A DNA stretch of 64,000 bases from G963663775 sp963663775. Its GTDB lineage: Bacteria; Bacillota; Clostridia; Oscillospirales; Butyricicoccaceae. The stretch is taken from assembly GCA_963663775.1 (NCBI GenBank), contig OY760624.1, forward strand, positions 434,001 to 498,000, in the 5' to 3' direction. The notes below the pieces were generated by a model. The model was not told the DNA's origin. It made no database searches and saw only the letters and a program-made list of their open reading frames with translations. This document shows, one piece after another, positions 36,075-45,249 of the stretch (position 1 is the stretch's first letter; each line of letters begins with the position of its first letter). Position numbers and translations under genes: made by a program.

Positions 36075-38174
36075 TTATACACCGAAGAGGAGCTTACCGT
36101 AAGTCGGCAGCGGCCAATACTTCTCAGCAGTATCCATTTCCATCGCATCTGCAATCACACGCAAATCATTCATTGCAGTGAATACGGTTTCACGATAGAA
36201 GACTGCCTTTGCTTGTGCCTCTTCCATCTTTTCTGCTTCTGCCAAAGCTGCTTCCAGAGCTGCTTCCTTTGCCAGCAAATCTGCGGACAACGTAGAGAGC
36301 TTGGTCAGCTGTGCAACTTCTGCATCAACCGCAATGCCCAATGTCTTCTTCGCTGCTGCAACGTCAGCCAATTCCTTGGTGTAAGTTACAACTGCCGGGA
36401 AAATCATCTTCTTGATCATATCAACCATGGTCAATGCTTCAATATTGAGTGTCTTGAAATATTCTTCCAACAGAATTTCCTGACGGGAGAAGATTTCCTT
36501 TTCGCTCCAGATGCCATGCTTCTTGAACAAATCCACATTCTTCTGTGCAGAGAACTGCGGCAGCGCATCGGTAGTAGACTTCAAGTTGAGCAGACCACGC
36601 TTTTCAGCCTCGACAACCCACTCTTCGCTATAGCCGTTTCCGTTGAAAATGATGCGCTTGTGTGCAGTGATTTCACGCTTTACCAAGGTGTTGAGTGCTG
36701 CATGGAAATCTGCTGCGCCTTCCAGTTCATCAGCGAACTGACGCAAAATTTCTGCAACTGCGGTGTTCAGCACAATGTTTGCACCTGCAATGGAGAACGT
36801 AGAACCCAGCATACGGAACTCAAACTTGTTGCCTGTGAACGCAAACGGAGAGGTTCTGTTACGGTCGGTTGTATCCTTCGGGATAGCCGGCAGTGCAGAT
36901 ACACCAATGTCCATCTTTTCCTTAATCTTATCGGTATAAGCGGCATCGGTTTCAATCGCCTTCAAAATTTCGTCAAGCTCTTCGCCAACAAACATGGAAA
37001 CGATTGCCGGAGGTGCTTCGTTTGCACCCAAACGATGGTCATTACCAGCATTTGCAACAGAAATGCGGAGCAAATCCTGATACTCATCAACTGCCTTCAC
37101 CACAGCGGTCAAGAATGTCAGGAACTGTGCATTCTTGCGCGGAGAGTTGCCAGGCTCAAGGAGGTTTTCGCCAGCATCGGTAGACAAAGACCAGTTGTTG
37201 TGCTTACCAGAACCATTGACGCCTGCAAACGGCTTCTCATGTAGCAAGCAAACCAAACCATGACGCAGTGCAACCTTCTTCATCATTTCCATGGTCAGTT
37301 GGTTGTGGTCGGTTGCGATGTTGGTAGTTGCAAAAATCGGTGCCATCTCGTGCTGCGCCGGTGCAACTTCGTTGTGCTTGGTCTTGGCCAGAATGCCAAG
37401 CTTCCACAGTTCTTCGTCCAAATCCTTCATATAGGAGGATACACGATCCTTGATAGAGCCAAAGTAATGGTCTTCCATCTCTTGACCCTTCGGAGGCATC
37501 GCACCGAACAGGGTACGTCCGGTGTAGATGAGGTCAGGACGCTGGTCATAATATTTTTTGTCAATCAAGAAATATTCCTGCTCCGGACCTACCGTTGTGG
37601 TCACACGCTTTGCTTCCTTGTTGCCAAACAGCTTCAGAATGCGCAGTGCCTGCTGGCTGATAGCATCCATAGAACGAAGCAGCGGTGTCTTTTTATCCAG
37701 CACTTCACCGGAGTAGGAGCAGAACGCCGTCGGAATGCACAGGCTGCCATCCTTAATAAATGCATAAGAGGTGGGGTCCCATGCTGTGTAGCCACGTGCT
37801 TCAAAAGTTGCACGCAAACCGCCGGACGGGAAAGAAGATGCATCCGGTTCGCCCTTAATCAGTTCTTTTCCGGAGAACTCCATAATAACATTGCCGCCCT
37901 CTGTCGGGGAAATGAAGCTGTCATGCTTTTCTGCAGTGACACCTGTCATCGGCTGGAACCAGTGCGTATAGTGCGTAGCACCCTTGGACACTGCCCAATC
38001 CTTCATTGCGTTTGCAATGATATTTGCTGTGGAAGAATCCAGTGCCTTGCCTTCACTGATGGTTTTCTTAAGTGCCTTATAGACATCTTTCGGGAGTCGC
38101 TCTTTCATCACATTTTCATTAAAAACATGACTTCCGAACATTTCCGGTACACCGGCTTGCTTTGCGCATTCCAT
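36075..38174 (-). CDS. glnN: type III glutamine synthetase
   Basis: A 699-residue GSIII that makes glutamine from glutamate, ammonia and ATP. The length and blocks such as FQPMTGVTAEKHDSF, EFSGKELIKGEPDASSFP, GPEQEYFLID and NEVAPAQHEMAPIFATTN are diagnostic of the GSIII family. The start at 38174 (MECAKQ) has GGAGG 8 bases upstream; a TTG at 38189 lies inside that RBS. A promoter 128 bases upstream is followed by a terminator-like leader, so expression is probably attenuated. It is divergent from glnA. Confidence 0.97.
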   Translation of the reverse strand: MECAKQAGVPEMFGSHVFNENVMKERLPKDVYKALKKTISEGKALDSSTANIIANAMKDWAVSKGATHYTHWFQPMTGVTAEKHDSFISPTEGGNVIMEFSGKELIKGEPDASSFPSGGLRATFEARGYTAWDPTSYAFIKDGSLCIPTAFCSYSGEVLDKKTPLLRSMDAISQQALRILKLFGNKEAKRVTTTVGPEQEYFLIDKKYYDQRPDLIYTGRTLFGAMPPKGQEMEDHYFGSIKDRVSSYMKDLDEELWKLGILAKTKHNEVAPAQHEMAPIFATTNIATDHNQLTMEMMKKVALRHGLVCLLHEKPFAGVNGSGKHNNWSLSTDAGENLLEPGNSPRKNAQFLTFLTAVVKAVDEYQDLLRISVANAGNDHRLGANEAPPAIVSMFVGEELDEILKAIETDAAYTDKIKEKMDIGVSALPAIPKDTTDRNRTSPFAFTGNKFEFRMLGSTFSIAGANIVLNTAVAEILRQFADELEGAADFHAALNTLVKREITAHKRIIFNGNGYSEEWVVEAEKRGLLNLKSTTDALPQFSAQKNVDLFKKHGIWSEKEIFSRQEILLEEYFKTLNIEALTMVDMIKKMIFPAVVTYTKELADVAAAKKTLGIAVDAEVAQLTKLSTLSADLLAKEAALEAALAEAEKMEEAQAKAVFYRETVFTAMNDLRVIADAMEMDTAEKYWPLPTYGKLLFGV

Positions 38175-38239
38175 CGTATTCGCCTCCAAAATATAATTTT
38201 TCCCTTTAACGTTGCATCGGAGAAACTTTTAACAGTTTA

Positions 38240-38282
38240 AAAAACAACAAAAAGGCACTGCGGAACTGTAGTCCACAGCGCC
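38240..38282 (-). promoter_or_regulatory. glnN leader attenuator (terminator)
   Basis: On the minus strand an 11-bp stem with two G-U pairs (38272-38282 with 38254-38264, 7-base loop) is followed by a T-rich tract (TTTTTGTTGTTTTTT). It lies between the glnN promoter and the gene, so transcription should stop before glnN unless it is blocked. Confidence 0.75.
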
Positions 38283-38290
38283 CTTGCTGT
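38275..38290 (-). promoter_or_regulatory. competing hexaloop hairpin in glnN leader
   Basis: The RNA can form a 5-bp stem ACAGC/GCUGU closing the hexaloop AAGGGC. Its 3' arm is part of the terminator's 5' arm, so the two folds exclude each other. The loop has A at position 1 and G at position 4, as in ANTAR-protein binding hairpins. Only one such hairpin fits; the usual sites are paired. Confidence 0.5.
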
Positions 38291-38301
38291 TTACAACATA
38301 A

Positions 38302-38330
38302 ATTATATCGGTATAGACTTGTTTTGTCAA
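38302..38330 (-). promoter_or_regulatory. glnN promoter
   Basis: Perfect minus-strand TTGACA (38325-38330), 17 bases, perfect TATAAT (38302-38307). So strong a promoter is consistent with control after initiation. Confidence 0.93.
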
Positions 38331-38438
38331 GCCAGTTTTAAAACTTTTCTTTCAAAAATAAAGATTCATTCAATTTTACTTATGAATTCTCTGTTGATAG
38401 GGAATCGCTTATGCAACATGCAAAAAAATCGACTGTGC

Positions 38439-38467
38439 TTGACAATCTGGTTACTTTGTCATATGAT
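38439..38467 (+). promoter_or_regulatory. glnA promoter
   Basis: TTGACA (38439-38444), 17 bases, TATGAT (38462-38467). The leader of about 85 bases has a small hairpin ACGGAT/ATCCGT but no terminator. It is divergent from the glnN promoter about 110 bases away. Confidence 0.88.
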
Positions 38468-38559
38468 ATGCTATATTTGTATACGGATTCTTATCCGTTC
38501 ATCCCTCCAGAGAACCCACTGGGAAATTCAAATTCAAAACTACAGAGGAGCGGTATTGC

Positions 38560-39879
38560 ATGATTGACGCGATGAATGAAGTTATTCGGTATATTGAGGA
38601 GAACGATGTAAAATTTATCCGGCTTGCTTTTTGCAGTATTTTTGGCATTCAAAAAAACATTTCCATCATGCCCGATGAACTCACACGCGCATTTGAGTGC
38701 GGCATTTCGTTTGACGCTGCCGTTTTGCCCGGATTCACTAATCTGGAAGAGTCCGATTTGCTGCTGTTTCCAGACCCATCCACCCTATCCGTTTTGCCGT
38801 GGCGCCCTTCGCAAGGCGGCGTAGTGCGCTTTTATTGTGACATCAAGTATCCGGACGGCACTCCCTTCGAGGGGGACGGCCGCCACTTGCTGCGCCAAGC
38901 CAACGCACGTGCCAAAACCATGCAGCTGACTTGCGCATTTGGCACAGAATGTGAATTTTATCTCTTTGAAACCGATGAAACCGGTAATCCAACCCGCAAA
39001 CCCCACGACCAGGCGGGCTATTGTGACATTGCGCCGCTCGACCGCGGTGAAAATGTACGCCGCCAGATTTGTCTGACCTTGGAGGAGATGGGCATCCAGC
39101 CGGAAAGCTCTCACCACGAGTATGGCCCTGGGCAAAATGAAATCGACTTCAAATATTCCACTGGTCTGCAGGCGGCAGATAATCTGATTACCTTCAAATC
39201 CGTGGTCAAAACCATGGCGGCAAGCAACGGTTTGTTTGCCTCTTTCCTCCCAAAGCCCATTGCAGGACAGAGCGGCAGCGGTCTGCACATTCACATTTCG
39301 CTGTTCCAAAATGGAAAAAACATGTTCGAAACAAGCCCGCTGCGGCACAATAAGCTGTGCGAATCCTTTATCGCAGGCATTTTGGCGCACGCTGCCGACA
39401 TGACAATTTTCTTAAACCCCCTGACCAATTCCTACCTGCGCTTTGGCGAATTTGAGGCACCCAAATATATCAGCTGGTCGCACCAAAATCGCTCCCCGCT
39501 CATTCGCATTCCTGCTGCCTCCGGCGAGCTTTCCCGTATGGAGCTGCGTTCTCCGGACAGCACCGCCAACCCTTATTTGGCATTTACCCTGCTGATTCAT
39601 GCAGGACTTGATGGCATCGAACAAAATCTCTCCCTGCCTGCCCCGTGCGACCGCAATCTATTCACGGCATCGCAGGAAATTCTGCGCCAGTATGACCAGC
39701 TTCCGGATTCTTTGGGTGCTGCCATTGCGGCGGCAAAAGACAGTGCCTTCATCCATCGTGTGCTTCCGGCACGCATTGTTCAGAGCTATTTGGAAGCAAA
39801 AGAGCTGGAATGGAACACCTATTCCTCTGCAAGCGATAAACAAGAGTCTGATTTGTCCATGTACTTTCTGCGTTACTAA
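38560..39879 (+). CDS. glnA: type I glutamine synthetase
   Basis: A 439-residue GSI. It has the N-terminal beta-grasp (FIRLAFCSIFGIQKNISI), FGTECEFYLFETDETGN, the metal/ATP block SSHHEYGPGQNEIDF, GSGLHIHISL, and RSPDSTANPYLAFTLLI. It lacks the adenylylation insert of the GSI-beta class, consistent with the short Firmicute form. GAGGAG lies 9 bases before the ATG. With glnN the cell has two unrelated glutamine synthetases side by side, and the ANTAR regulator gene follows glnA by 130 bases. Confidence 0.97.
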   Translation: MIDAMNEVIRYIEENDVKFIRLAFCSIFGIQKNISIMPDELTRAFECGISFDAAVLPGFTNLEESDLLLFPDPSTLSVLPWRPSQGGVVRFYCDIKYPDGTPFEGDGRHLLRQANARAKTMQLTCAFGTECEFYLFETDETGNPTRKPHDQAGYCDIAPLDRGENVRRQICLTLEEMGIQPESSHHEYGPGQNEIDFKYSTGLQAADNLITFKSVVKTMAASNGLFASFLPKPIAGQSGSGLHIHISLFQNGKNMFETSPLRHNKLCESFIAGILAHAADMTIFLNPLTNSYLRFGEFEAPKYISWSHQNRSPLIRIPAASGELSRMELRSPDSTANPYLAFTLLIHAGLDGIEQNLSLPAPCDRNLFTASQEILRQYDQLPDSLGAAIAAAKDSAFIHRVLPARIVQSYLEAKELEWNTYSSASDKQESDLSMYFLRY

Positions 39880-40009
39880 AAACCCTTCTGCAAAGCCACT
39901 GCACACAAGCCTTCACAGCTTTGCATTGTCTGCTCGCACAGGGCTTTATGCGGGACAGAACGCTGCTGACAGATGTCTTTAACAAACTGCAAGGAAAAGG
40001 GTGGGATTT

Positions 40010-40588
40010 TTGGAACGTGTTTTGATTGTAACTGCATCGCCAAAGGCGGGAGAAATGCTCTCGCAGCTTTTGGCGTCCTTTAGTCGTCCGGAAAGCATTG
40101 TAACGGTGCCGAACTGTGCCGAAGCACGTCGCATATTGCCGGAAAGCCAATATGAACTTGTCATCATCAATACGCCGCTGCCGGATGAATTCGGACATGA
40201 TTTCAGCATGTCCGTTGCACAGGATACCAATGCTGGCGTGCTGCTGATTGCCAAAGCGGAAATTGCCGACGAGGTTGCCTCCCGTGTGGAATCCACTGGC
40301 GTTTTGGTTGTGCCCAAGCCGCTCAATCGTGCAAGTGTTTTTCAGGTTCTGCGCCTGCTGACGGCAACCCGTAAACGACTGCTGCGCTTAGAAAAGGAAA
40401 ATGCGAAGCTGCAGCGCCAACTGGATGACATGCGTCTTATCAGCCGTGCCAAATGTCTGTTGATTGAATTTCGTGGCATGACGGAACCGGAAGCACACTC
40501 GTATATTGAACAATCCGCCATGAATCATCGCATGACAAAGCGTCAAATTGCACAGATGATTGTGGACGGCGCTTCGGATGCTGAGTAA
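40010..40588 (+). CDS. ANTAR-domain antiterminator with pseudo-receiver
   Basis: A 192-residue regulator. The N-terminal receiver-like domain has Asn54 at the phosphorylation site (ELVIINTPLPDEFG) and lacks the acidic pocket near residue 9, so phosphorylation looks impossible. A coiled coil (LLRLEKENAKLQRQLDDM) leads to the ANTAR domain (SRAKCLLIEFRGMTEPEAHS, then RMTKRQIAQMI). ANTAR proteins bind hexaloop RNA hairpins and prevent termination. The TTG start at 40010 follows AAGGGTGG by 5 bases; a GTG at 40001 directly abuts the purine run. Its place after glnA, and the glnN leader, suggest nitrogen control. Confidence 0.9.
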   Translation: MERVLIVTASPKAGEMLSQLLASFSRPESIVTVPNCAEARRILPESQYELVIINTPLPDEFGHDFSMSVAQDTNAGVLLIAKAEIADEVASRVESTGVLVVPKPLNRASVFQVLRLLTATRKRLLRLEKENAKLQRQLDDMRLISRAKCLLIEFRGMTEPEAHSYIEQSAMNHRMTKRQIAQMIVDGASDAE

Positions 40589-40642
40589 TTACGGCAGTTT
40601 TCTGTTTTTTTTAATTTTTAGTGGGAATTTAACCGCTTGCTG

Positions 40643-40651
40643 TGATATAAT
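40643..40651 (+). promoter_or_regulatory. dapF-pyrG promoter (extended -10)
   Basis: TGATATAAT gives an extended -10 with a perfect TATAAT at 40646-40651. There is no good -35, which is usual for this class. The start would lie about 80 bases before dapF. Confidence 0.6.
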
Positions 40652-40738
40652 ATGGTGTATGATTTTTTGCAGGTGCGCAAAAGGTTGTGCACCATATGTC
40701 TTTATCATGGTTTGATTTCCATCCAAGGAGTGATTTGC

Positions 40739-41584
40739 TTGAAGCTACCTTTTACCAAAATGCATGGTTGCGGTAATGATTACATCTATTTCAATTGTTT
40801 TTCGGACGAAATATCCCATCCGGAAACGCTCAGTGTGCGTCTGTCGGATCATCATTTCGGCATTGGCGGAGATGGCATCATCTTAATCTGCCCCTCTGAC
40901 ATCGCAGATGCAAAAATGCGCATGTTCAATGCCGATGGCAGCGAAGGGAAAATGTGCGGCAACGGCATTCGCTGTGTCGGCAAGTATTTATATGACAATG
41001 GCATGACTGCAGGGCGTGAAACCCTGCAAGTTGAAACGCTCAGCGGCATCAAGCAGTTGACCTTGTTCCCAGAAAACCATGTTGTACAGACGGTGCGTGT
41101 CGATATGGGCGCTGCAATTTTGCAGCCATCTGCCATTCCAGTGCTGCTGGAAGGTGCGCAAATCATTGGTGCGCCGCTCGTAATCGATGAGCGGGTTTAC
41201 CATATCACCTGCGTTTCCATGGGCAACCCACATTGTGTGGTCTTCTGCAAAGAAGATATTGACCAGCTGGATTTGGCGCACATTGGTCCAAAATTTGAAA
41301 ATCACCCGCTGTTCCCCGAGCGCATCAACACGGAATTTGTCAATGTGCTGGATTCCGGTGCGCTGAAAATGCGTGTTTGGGAGCGTGGCAGCGGAGAAAC
41401 CATGGCGTGTGGCACGGGGGCCTGTGCCGTTGGGGTTGCAGCCTGCCTCAATGGCTTTTGCAGCAAAACCACGGAGATTCTGATTCATCTTCGCGGCGGA
41501 GATTTGACCGTTTGCTATACAGACGAAACCGTTTTTATGACGGGCGCCGCAACCAAAGTATTTGAGGGAGTTGTAGAAGTATGA
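40739..41584 (+). CDS. dapF: diaminopimelate epimerase
   Basis: A 281-residue PLP-independent racemase that interconverts LL- and meso-diaminopimelate for lysine and peptidoglycan. It begins MKLPFTKMHGCGNDYIYF. The two catalytic cysteines lie in MCGNGIRCVGKYL and MACGTGACAVGVA. The TTG start at 40739 follows AAGGAG; no ATG fits better. The stop overlaps the pyrG ATG (ATGA). The dapL gene downstream makes its substrate. Confidence 0.96.
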   Translation: MKLPFTKMHGCGNDYIYFNCFSDEISHPETLSVRLSDHHFGIGGDGIILICPSDIADAKMRMFNADGSEGKMCGNGIRCVGKYLYDNGMTAGRETLQVETLSGIKQLTLFPENHVVQTVRVDMGAAILQPSAIPVLLEGAQIIGAPLVIDERVYHITCVSMGNPHCVVFCKEDIDQLDLAHIGPKFENHPLFPERINTEFVNVLDSGALKMRVWERGSGETMACGTGACAVGVAACLNGFCSKTTEILIHLRGGDLTVCYTDETVFMTGAATKVFEGVVEV

Positions 41585-43203
41585 CAAAGTATATTTTCGT
41601 GACCGGCGGTGTGGTTTCCGGTCTTGGTAAGGGCATTACAGCGGCTTCCTTGGGTCGTCTGCTCAAGAGCCGCGGCTTAAAGGTTGCCGCGCAGAAGCTT
41701 GACCCTTACATCAATGTAGACCCCGGCACGATGAGCCCATTTCAGCACGGCGAAGTATTCGTCACCGATGACGGCGCAGAAACCGACCTGGATTTAGGGC
41801 ATTATGAACGCTTCATCGATGAGGATTTGAATAAATTCTCCAACCTTACCACCGGCAAGGTCTATTGGAATGTGCTGAATAAAGAACGTGCAGGCGAATA
41901 TTTGGGTGAAACGGTGCAGGTCATTCCGCACATCACCAATGAAATTAAATCGTTCATTTATTCTGTTGGTCAAAAAACGAAAGCAGATATTGTCATCACG
42001 GAAATCGGCGGCACCACGGGTGATATTGAATCCCAACCGTTTTTGGAAGCCATCCGCCAGGTGTCTGCAGAGGTTGGTCGCCGCAACTGCCTGTTCCTGC
42101 ATGTCACCTTAGTACCGTTCATCTCCGGCTCGGATGAACCCAAATCCAAGCCGACCCAGCACTCCGTCAAGGAACTGCGTGGCATCGGCATCCAGCCGGA
42201 CATCATTGTCGCACGTGTAGACCGTCCGCTGGAAGATGACATCAAGCAAAAAATTGCGCTGTTCTGCAATGTTTCCACCGATTGTGTCATCGAAAACCGT
42301 ACCCTGCCGGTTTTGTATCAGGCACCGCTGATGCTGGAAGAAAGCCATCTTTCTGACATCGTCTGCCGTGAGCTTTCCATCGGCGCACCCAAGGGGGACA
42401 TGACCGAATGGATGGAAATGCTCAACCGCATTGCCAGCCGCAAGGGCAATGTTAAAATTGCATTGGTCGGCAAATATGTCAAGCTGCATGACGCCTATCT
42501 TTCTGTGGCGGAAGCACTGCAGCATGGCGGCTATGAAGTCGGTGTCTATGTTGATATTGACTGGATTGATTCCGAGGAACTCAGCGATGCCAATGCGGAC
42601 AAGCTGCTGTCTGACTGCGACGGCATCATTGTCCCCGGTGGTTTTGGCGAGCGTGGCATCGAGGGCATGATTTGTGCCGCCAATTATGCACGCATTCATA
42701 ACATTCCCTACTTCGGCATCTGCCTTGGCATGCAGATTTCTGTCATGTCCTTTGCGCGCAATGTTTTGGGACATGCAGATGCAAATTCCAGTGAATTCGA
42801 CCCATTGGGCGATTATTCCGTCATTGACCTCATGGAGAGCCAGCAAGGCGTTTCTAAAAAGGGTGGCACAATGCGTTTGGGGGCATATCCCTGCAAAATC
42901 ACGCCAGGCAGCCAGATGGCACAGGCATATGGTGTGGAATTGATTTCCGAACGTCATCGGCATCGCTATGAGTTTAACAATGCATTCCGTGCAGAAATCG
43001 AAGCCAATGGCATGTTGATTTCCGGCACCTCCCCGTCTGGCGAGCTTGTGGAAACGGTTGAAATTCCGACCAATGATTTCTATGTCGGTGTGCAGTTCCA
43101 TCCGGAATTCAAATCTCGCCCGAACCGTGCGCATCCCTTGTTTAAGGCATTTATTGATGCGGCAAGTCGCAAAAAACAGGCTGCATCCTCTGAGAGCGAA
43201 TAA
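41581..43203 (+). CDS. pyrG: CTP synthase
   Basis: A 540-residue enzyme that aminates UTP to CTP with glutamine and ATP. The N-terminal synthase domain has VTGGVVSGLGKGITAASLG and the kinase-like DPYINVDPGTMSP. The C-terminal class I glutamine amidotransferase domain has VPGGFGERG, the nucleophile in FGICLGMQ, and QFHPEF with the catalytic His-Glu. It is translationally coupled to dapF by ATGA overlap. Confidence 0.98.
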   Translation: MTKYIFVTGGVVSGLGKGITAASLGRLLKSRGLKVAAQKLDPYINVDPGTMSPFQHGEVFVTDDGAETDLDLGHYERFIDEDLNKFSNLTTGKVYWNVLNKERAGEYLGETVQVIPHITNEIKSFIYSVGQKTKADIVITEIGGTTGDIESQPFLEAIRQVSAEVGRRNCLFLHVTLVPFISGSDEPKSKPTQHSVKELRGIGIQPDIIVARVDRPLEDDIKQKIALFCNVSTDCVIENRTLPVLYQAPLMLEESHLSDIVCRELSIGAPKGDMTEWMEMLNRIASRKGNVKIALVGKYVKLHDAYLSVAEALQHGGYEVGVYVDIDWIDSEELSDANADKLLSDCDGIIVPGGFGERGIEGMICAANYARIHNIPYFGICLGMQISVMSFARNVLGHADANSSEFDPLGDYSVIDLMESQQGVSKKGGTMRLGAYPCKITPGSQMAQAYGVELISERHRHRYEFNNAFRAEIEANGMLISGTSPSGELVETVEIPTNDFYVGVQFHPEFKSRPNRAHPLFKAFIDAASRKKQAASSESE

Positions 43204-43227
43204 TTCGCCCTTTTTTCCATGCATTCA

Positions 43228-43274
43228 AAAGTCAGACAGGTGTTCCTTTTTCAAAGTTACGTCTGTCTGACTTT
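43228..43274 (+). terminator. possible pyrG terminator
   Basis: A 12-bp perfect stem AAAGTCAGACAG/CTGTCTGACTTT with a 23-base loop, 24 bases after pyrG. The following T tract is broken (GCAATATTTT), so efficiency is uncertain. Confidence 0.5.
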
Positions 43275-43324
43275 GCAATATTTTCGCCATCATCCTGCAT
43301 TTTGGATATTCTTTCTTGCTGGAA

Positions 43325-43353
43325 TTGACAGATTGCAGTTTTCACTTTATAAT
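43325..43353 (+). promoter_or_regulatory. dapL promoter
   Basis: Perfect TTGACA (43325-43330), 17 bases, perfect TATAAT (43348-43353). Confidence 0.95.
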
Positions 43354-43440
43354 AGTACGCAGTGTTGTTTTTTTGAACTTTCGGATATTTCATGTATTTG
43401 CATCACAATAAATTTACATTACGATATAGGAGGATTTTCT

Positions 43441-44622
43441 ATGAATCTCAATAGTAATTATCAAAATTTGCAGGACAGCTATCTGTTTTCCACGATTGCA
43501 CGCAAAGTTGCAGAGTTTGGCGAAGCAAACCCCAGTGCGCCCATCATTCGCCTTGGCATTGGTGATGTCACCCTGCCGCTTGCCCCGGTTGTCATCGAGG
43601 CAATGCAGCAGGCATTGTGCGAAATGAGCGTACAAAAGAGCTTTAAGGGCTACGGTCCGGAGCAGGGCTATTTGTTTTTGAAGGAAGCCATTCACAATTA
43701 TTACGGTGCGCGCAGCATCAAGCTGAAGCAGGATGAAATTTTCATTTCTGACGGCGCAAAGAGCGATGTTGGCAATATTTTAGACCTTTTCTCGGTTGAT
43801 AACACCGTTTTGATTCCGGACCCTGTATATCCTGTCTATGTTGACACCAACATCATGTCTAACCGCAAGGTTGTTTTCTTAGATGCGAATGAAGAAAACA
43901 ATTTCCTGCCGCTGCCGGATGCCAATGTACATGCCGACATCATCTATCTGTGCTCTCCCAACAACCCCACCGGTGCAGCATATGACCGTGCAGGGCTGAC
44001 CGCTTGGGTCAACTATGCGCTGGATCACAACGCTGTCATCCTGTTTGATGCCGCATACGAATGCTTCATCACAGACCCCACTCTGCCACGCTCTATTTTT
44101 GAAATTGAAGGGGCAGAACGCTGCGCAATCGAATTCTGCTCCTTCTCCAAAATGGCAGGCTTCACGGGCACACGCTGCGGCTGGACCATTGTACCAATGG
44201 CACTGGAATCGAACGGCATTTCTTTGAATCAGATGTGGCTGCGCCGTCAAACCACCAAGTTTAACGGGGTGCCCTATATCGTGCAGAAGGGTGCAGCAGC
44301 GGTCTTTACCGAAAAGGGACAGCAGCAGATTCAAGAAACCCTCGCATACTATCAAGAAAATGCACGTGTCCTCAGCGAAGCTTTGACGGAACTTGGCATT
44401 TGGTATTGTGGCGGCAAAAACTCGCCGTACCTGTGGCTGAAGTGCCCCAATGGCATGGATAGCTGGACATTCTTCGACTATTTGCTGGAAAACGCCAATG
44501 TTGTGGGCACACCTGGTCAGGGCTTCGGCAAAAACGGTGAAAACTTCTTCCGTCTGACCGCTTTCGGTGACCAAACCAAAACTTTGGAAGCTGTTGCACG
44601 TTTGAAAAAACTGCTCGGATAA
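43441..44622 (+). CDS. dapL: LL-diaminopimelate aminotransferase
   Basis: A 393-residue fold-type I PLP enzyme that makes LL-diaminopimelate from tetrahydrodipicolinate in one step with glutamate. It has LGIGDVTLPLAPVVIEAM, FISDGAKSDVGNILDLF, SPNNPTGA, FDAAYECFI and the PLP-lysine block SFSKMAGFTGTRCGW. AGGAGG lies before the ATG. Own promoter and terminator. With dapF nearby this indicates the DapL variant of the lysine pathway. Confidence 0.97.
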   Translation: MNLNSNYQNLQDSYLFSTIARKVAEFGEANPSAPIIRLGIGDVTLPLAPVVIEAMQQALCEMSVQKSFKGYGPEQGYLFLKEAIHNYYGARSIKLKQDEIFISDGAKSDVGNILDLFSVDNTVLIPDPVYPVYVDTNIMSNRKVVFLDANEENNFLPLPDANVHADIIYLCSPNNPTGAAYDRAGLTAWVNYALDHNAVILFDAAYECFITDPTLPRSIFEIEGAERCAIEFCSFSKMAGFTGTRCGWTIVPMALESNGISLNQMWLRRQTTKFNGVPYIVQKGAAAVFTEKGQQQIQETLAYYQENARVLSEALTELGIWYCGGKNSPYLWLKCPNGMDSWTFFDYLLENANVVGTPGQGFGKNGENFFRLTAFGDQTKTLEAVARLKKLLG

Positions 44623-44640
44623 TCTTCTGTAAACCATCAC

Positions 44641-44679
44641 AAAACAGGCTGTAGATACCTTATCTGCAGCCTGTTTTTT
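44641..44679 (+). terminator. dapL terminator
   Basis: A 17-bp stem with one T-G pair (44641-44657 with 44661-44677), tight 3-base loop, then T run. It also faces the end of the opposing oxidoreductase cluster. Confidence 0.92.
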
Positions 44680-44703
44680 ATTTTCATATCATTTATTGAT
44701 ATT

Positions 44704-45249
44704 TCACGATGGTTTTTCACAAGATTGTAGCCCCAAATGCAATGCTCTTAGATTTGCCTCCTCCAAATGCTGTTTTTTTGCAGAAACACAGCGGTGAATT
44801 GCCGCTTCCACACTGCAAATGTCTGCAAACTTTGTTTCTGCAAGCATCCGCCCCAACAAAATCATATTTGCCAAGCCTTTGCACTGCGCTGTTTCTGCCA
44901 ATTCGGTCGCTGTGACATCGCTATAGGAAATATCACGGCGCAAAGATGGCTGGGCAATAAGCGTGCGGTCAAAAATCACCCGTCCGCCATGTTCTACTGC
45001 CTTGATAAACTTATGATACGAAGGTAGATTCATCACCAGCAAACTATCCGGATGCAAAATCAGCGGTGAGCCAATGGGTATATCCGATAGGCAAACCGAA
45101 CAATTGGCAGTACCGCCGCGCATCTCCGGTCCATAGGATGGCAGCCATGAAACGAAGCGATTTTCCAACAGTCCGGCGTAGGCAATCACTTTTCCTGCAA
45201 ATAAAATGCCTTGTCCGCCAAAACCCGCCAAAACCATCTGCATTGTCAC
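44704..45249 (-). CDS. 2-oxoacid:ferredoxin oxidoreductase gamma subunit
   Basis: A 181-residue catalytic-domain subunit of the pyruvate/ketoisovalerate ferredoxin oxidoreductase superfamily. It has MVLAGFGGQGILFAGKVIAY at the N terminus and SWLPSYGPEMRGGTANCSV. The GTG at 45249 overlaps the beta-subunit stop (GTGA) and has AGGAG 7 bases upstream; the ATG at 45243 is a close alternative. It is the last gene of the cluster. Confidence 0.93.
   Translation of the reverse strand: MTMQMVLAGFGGQGILFAGKVIAYAGLLENRFVSWLPSYGPEMRGGTANCSVCLSDIPIGSPLILHPDSLLVMNLPSYHKFIKAVEHGGRVIFDRTLIAQPSLRRDISYSDVTATELAETAQCKGLANMILLGRMLAETKFADICSVEAAIHRCVSAKKQHLEEANLRALHLGLQSCEKPS

Noticed and set aside
38468..38559. 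ANTAR-type paired hexaloop hairpins in the glnA leader
   Set aside because: One small hairpin with a TTCTTA or TCTT loop can form, but no loop has A1/G4 and no terminator follows.
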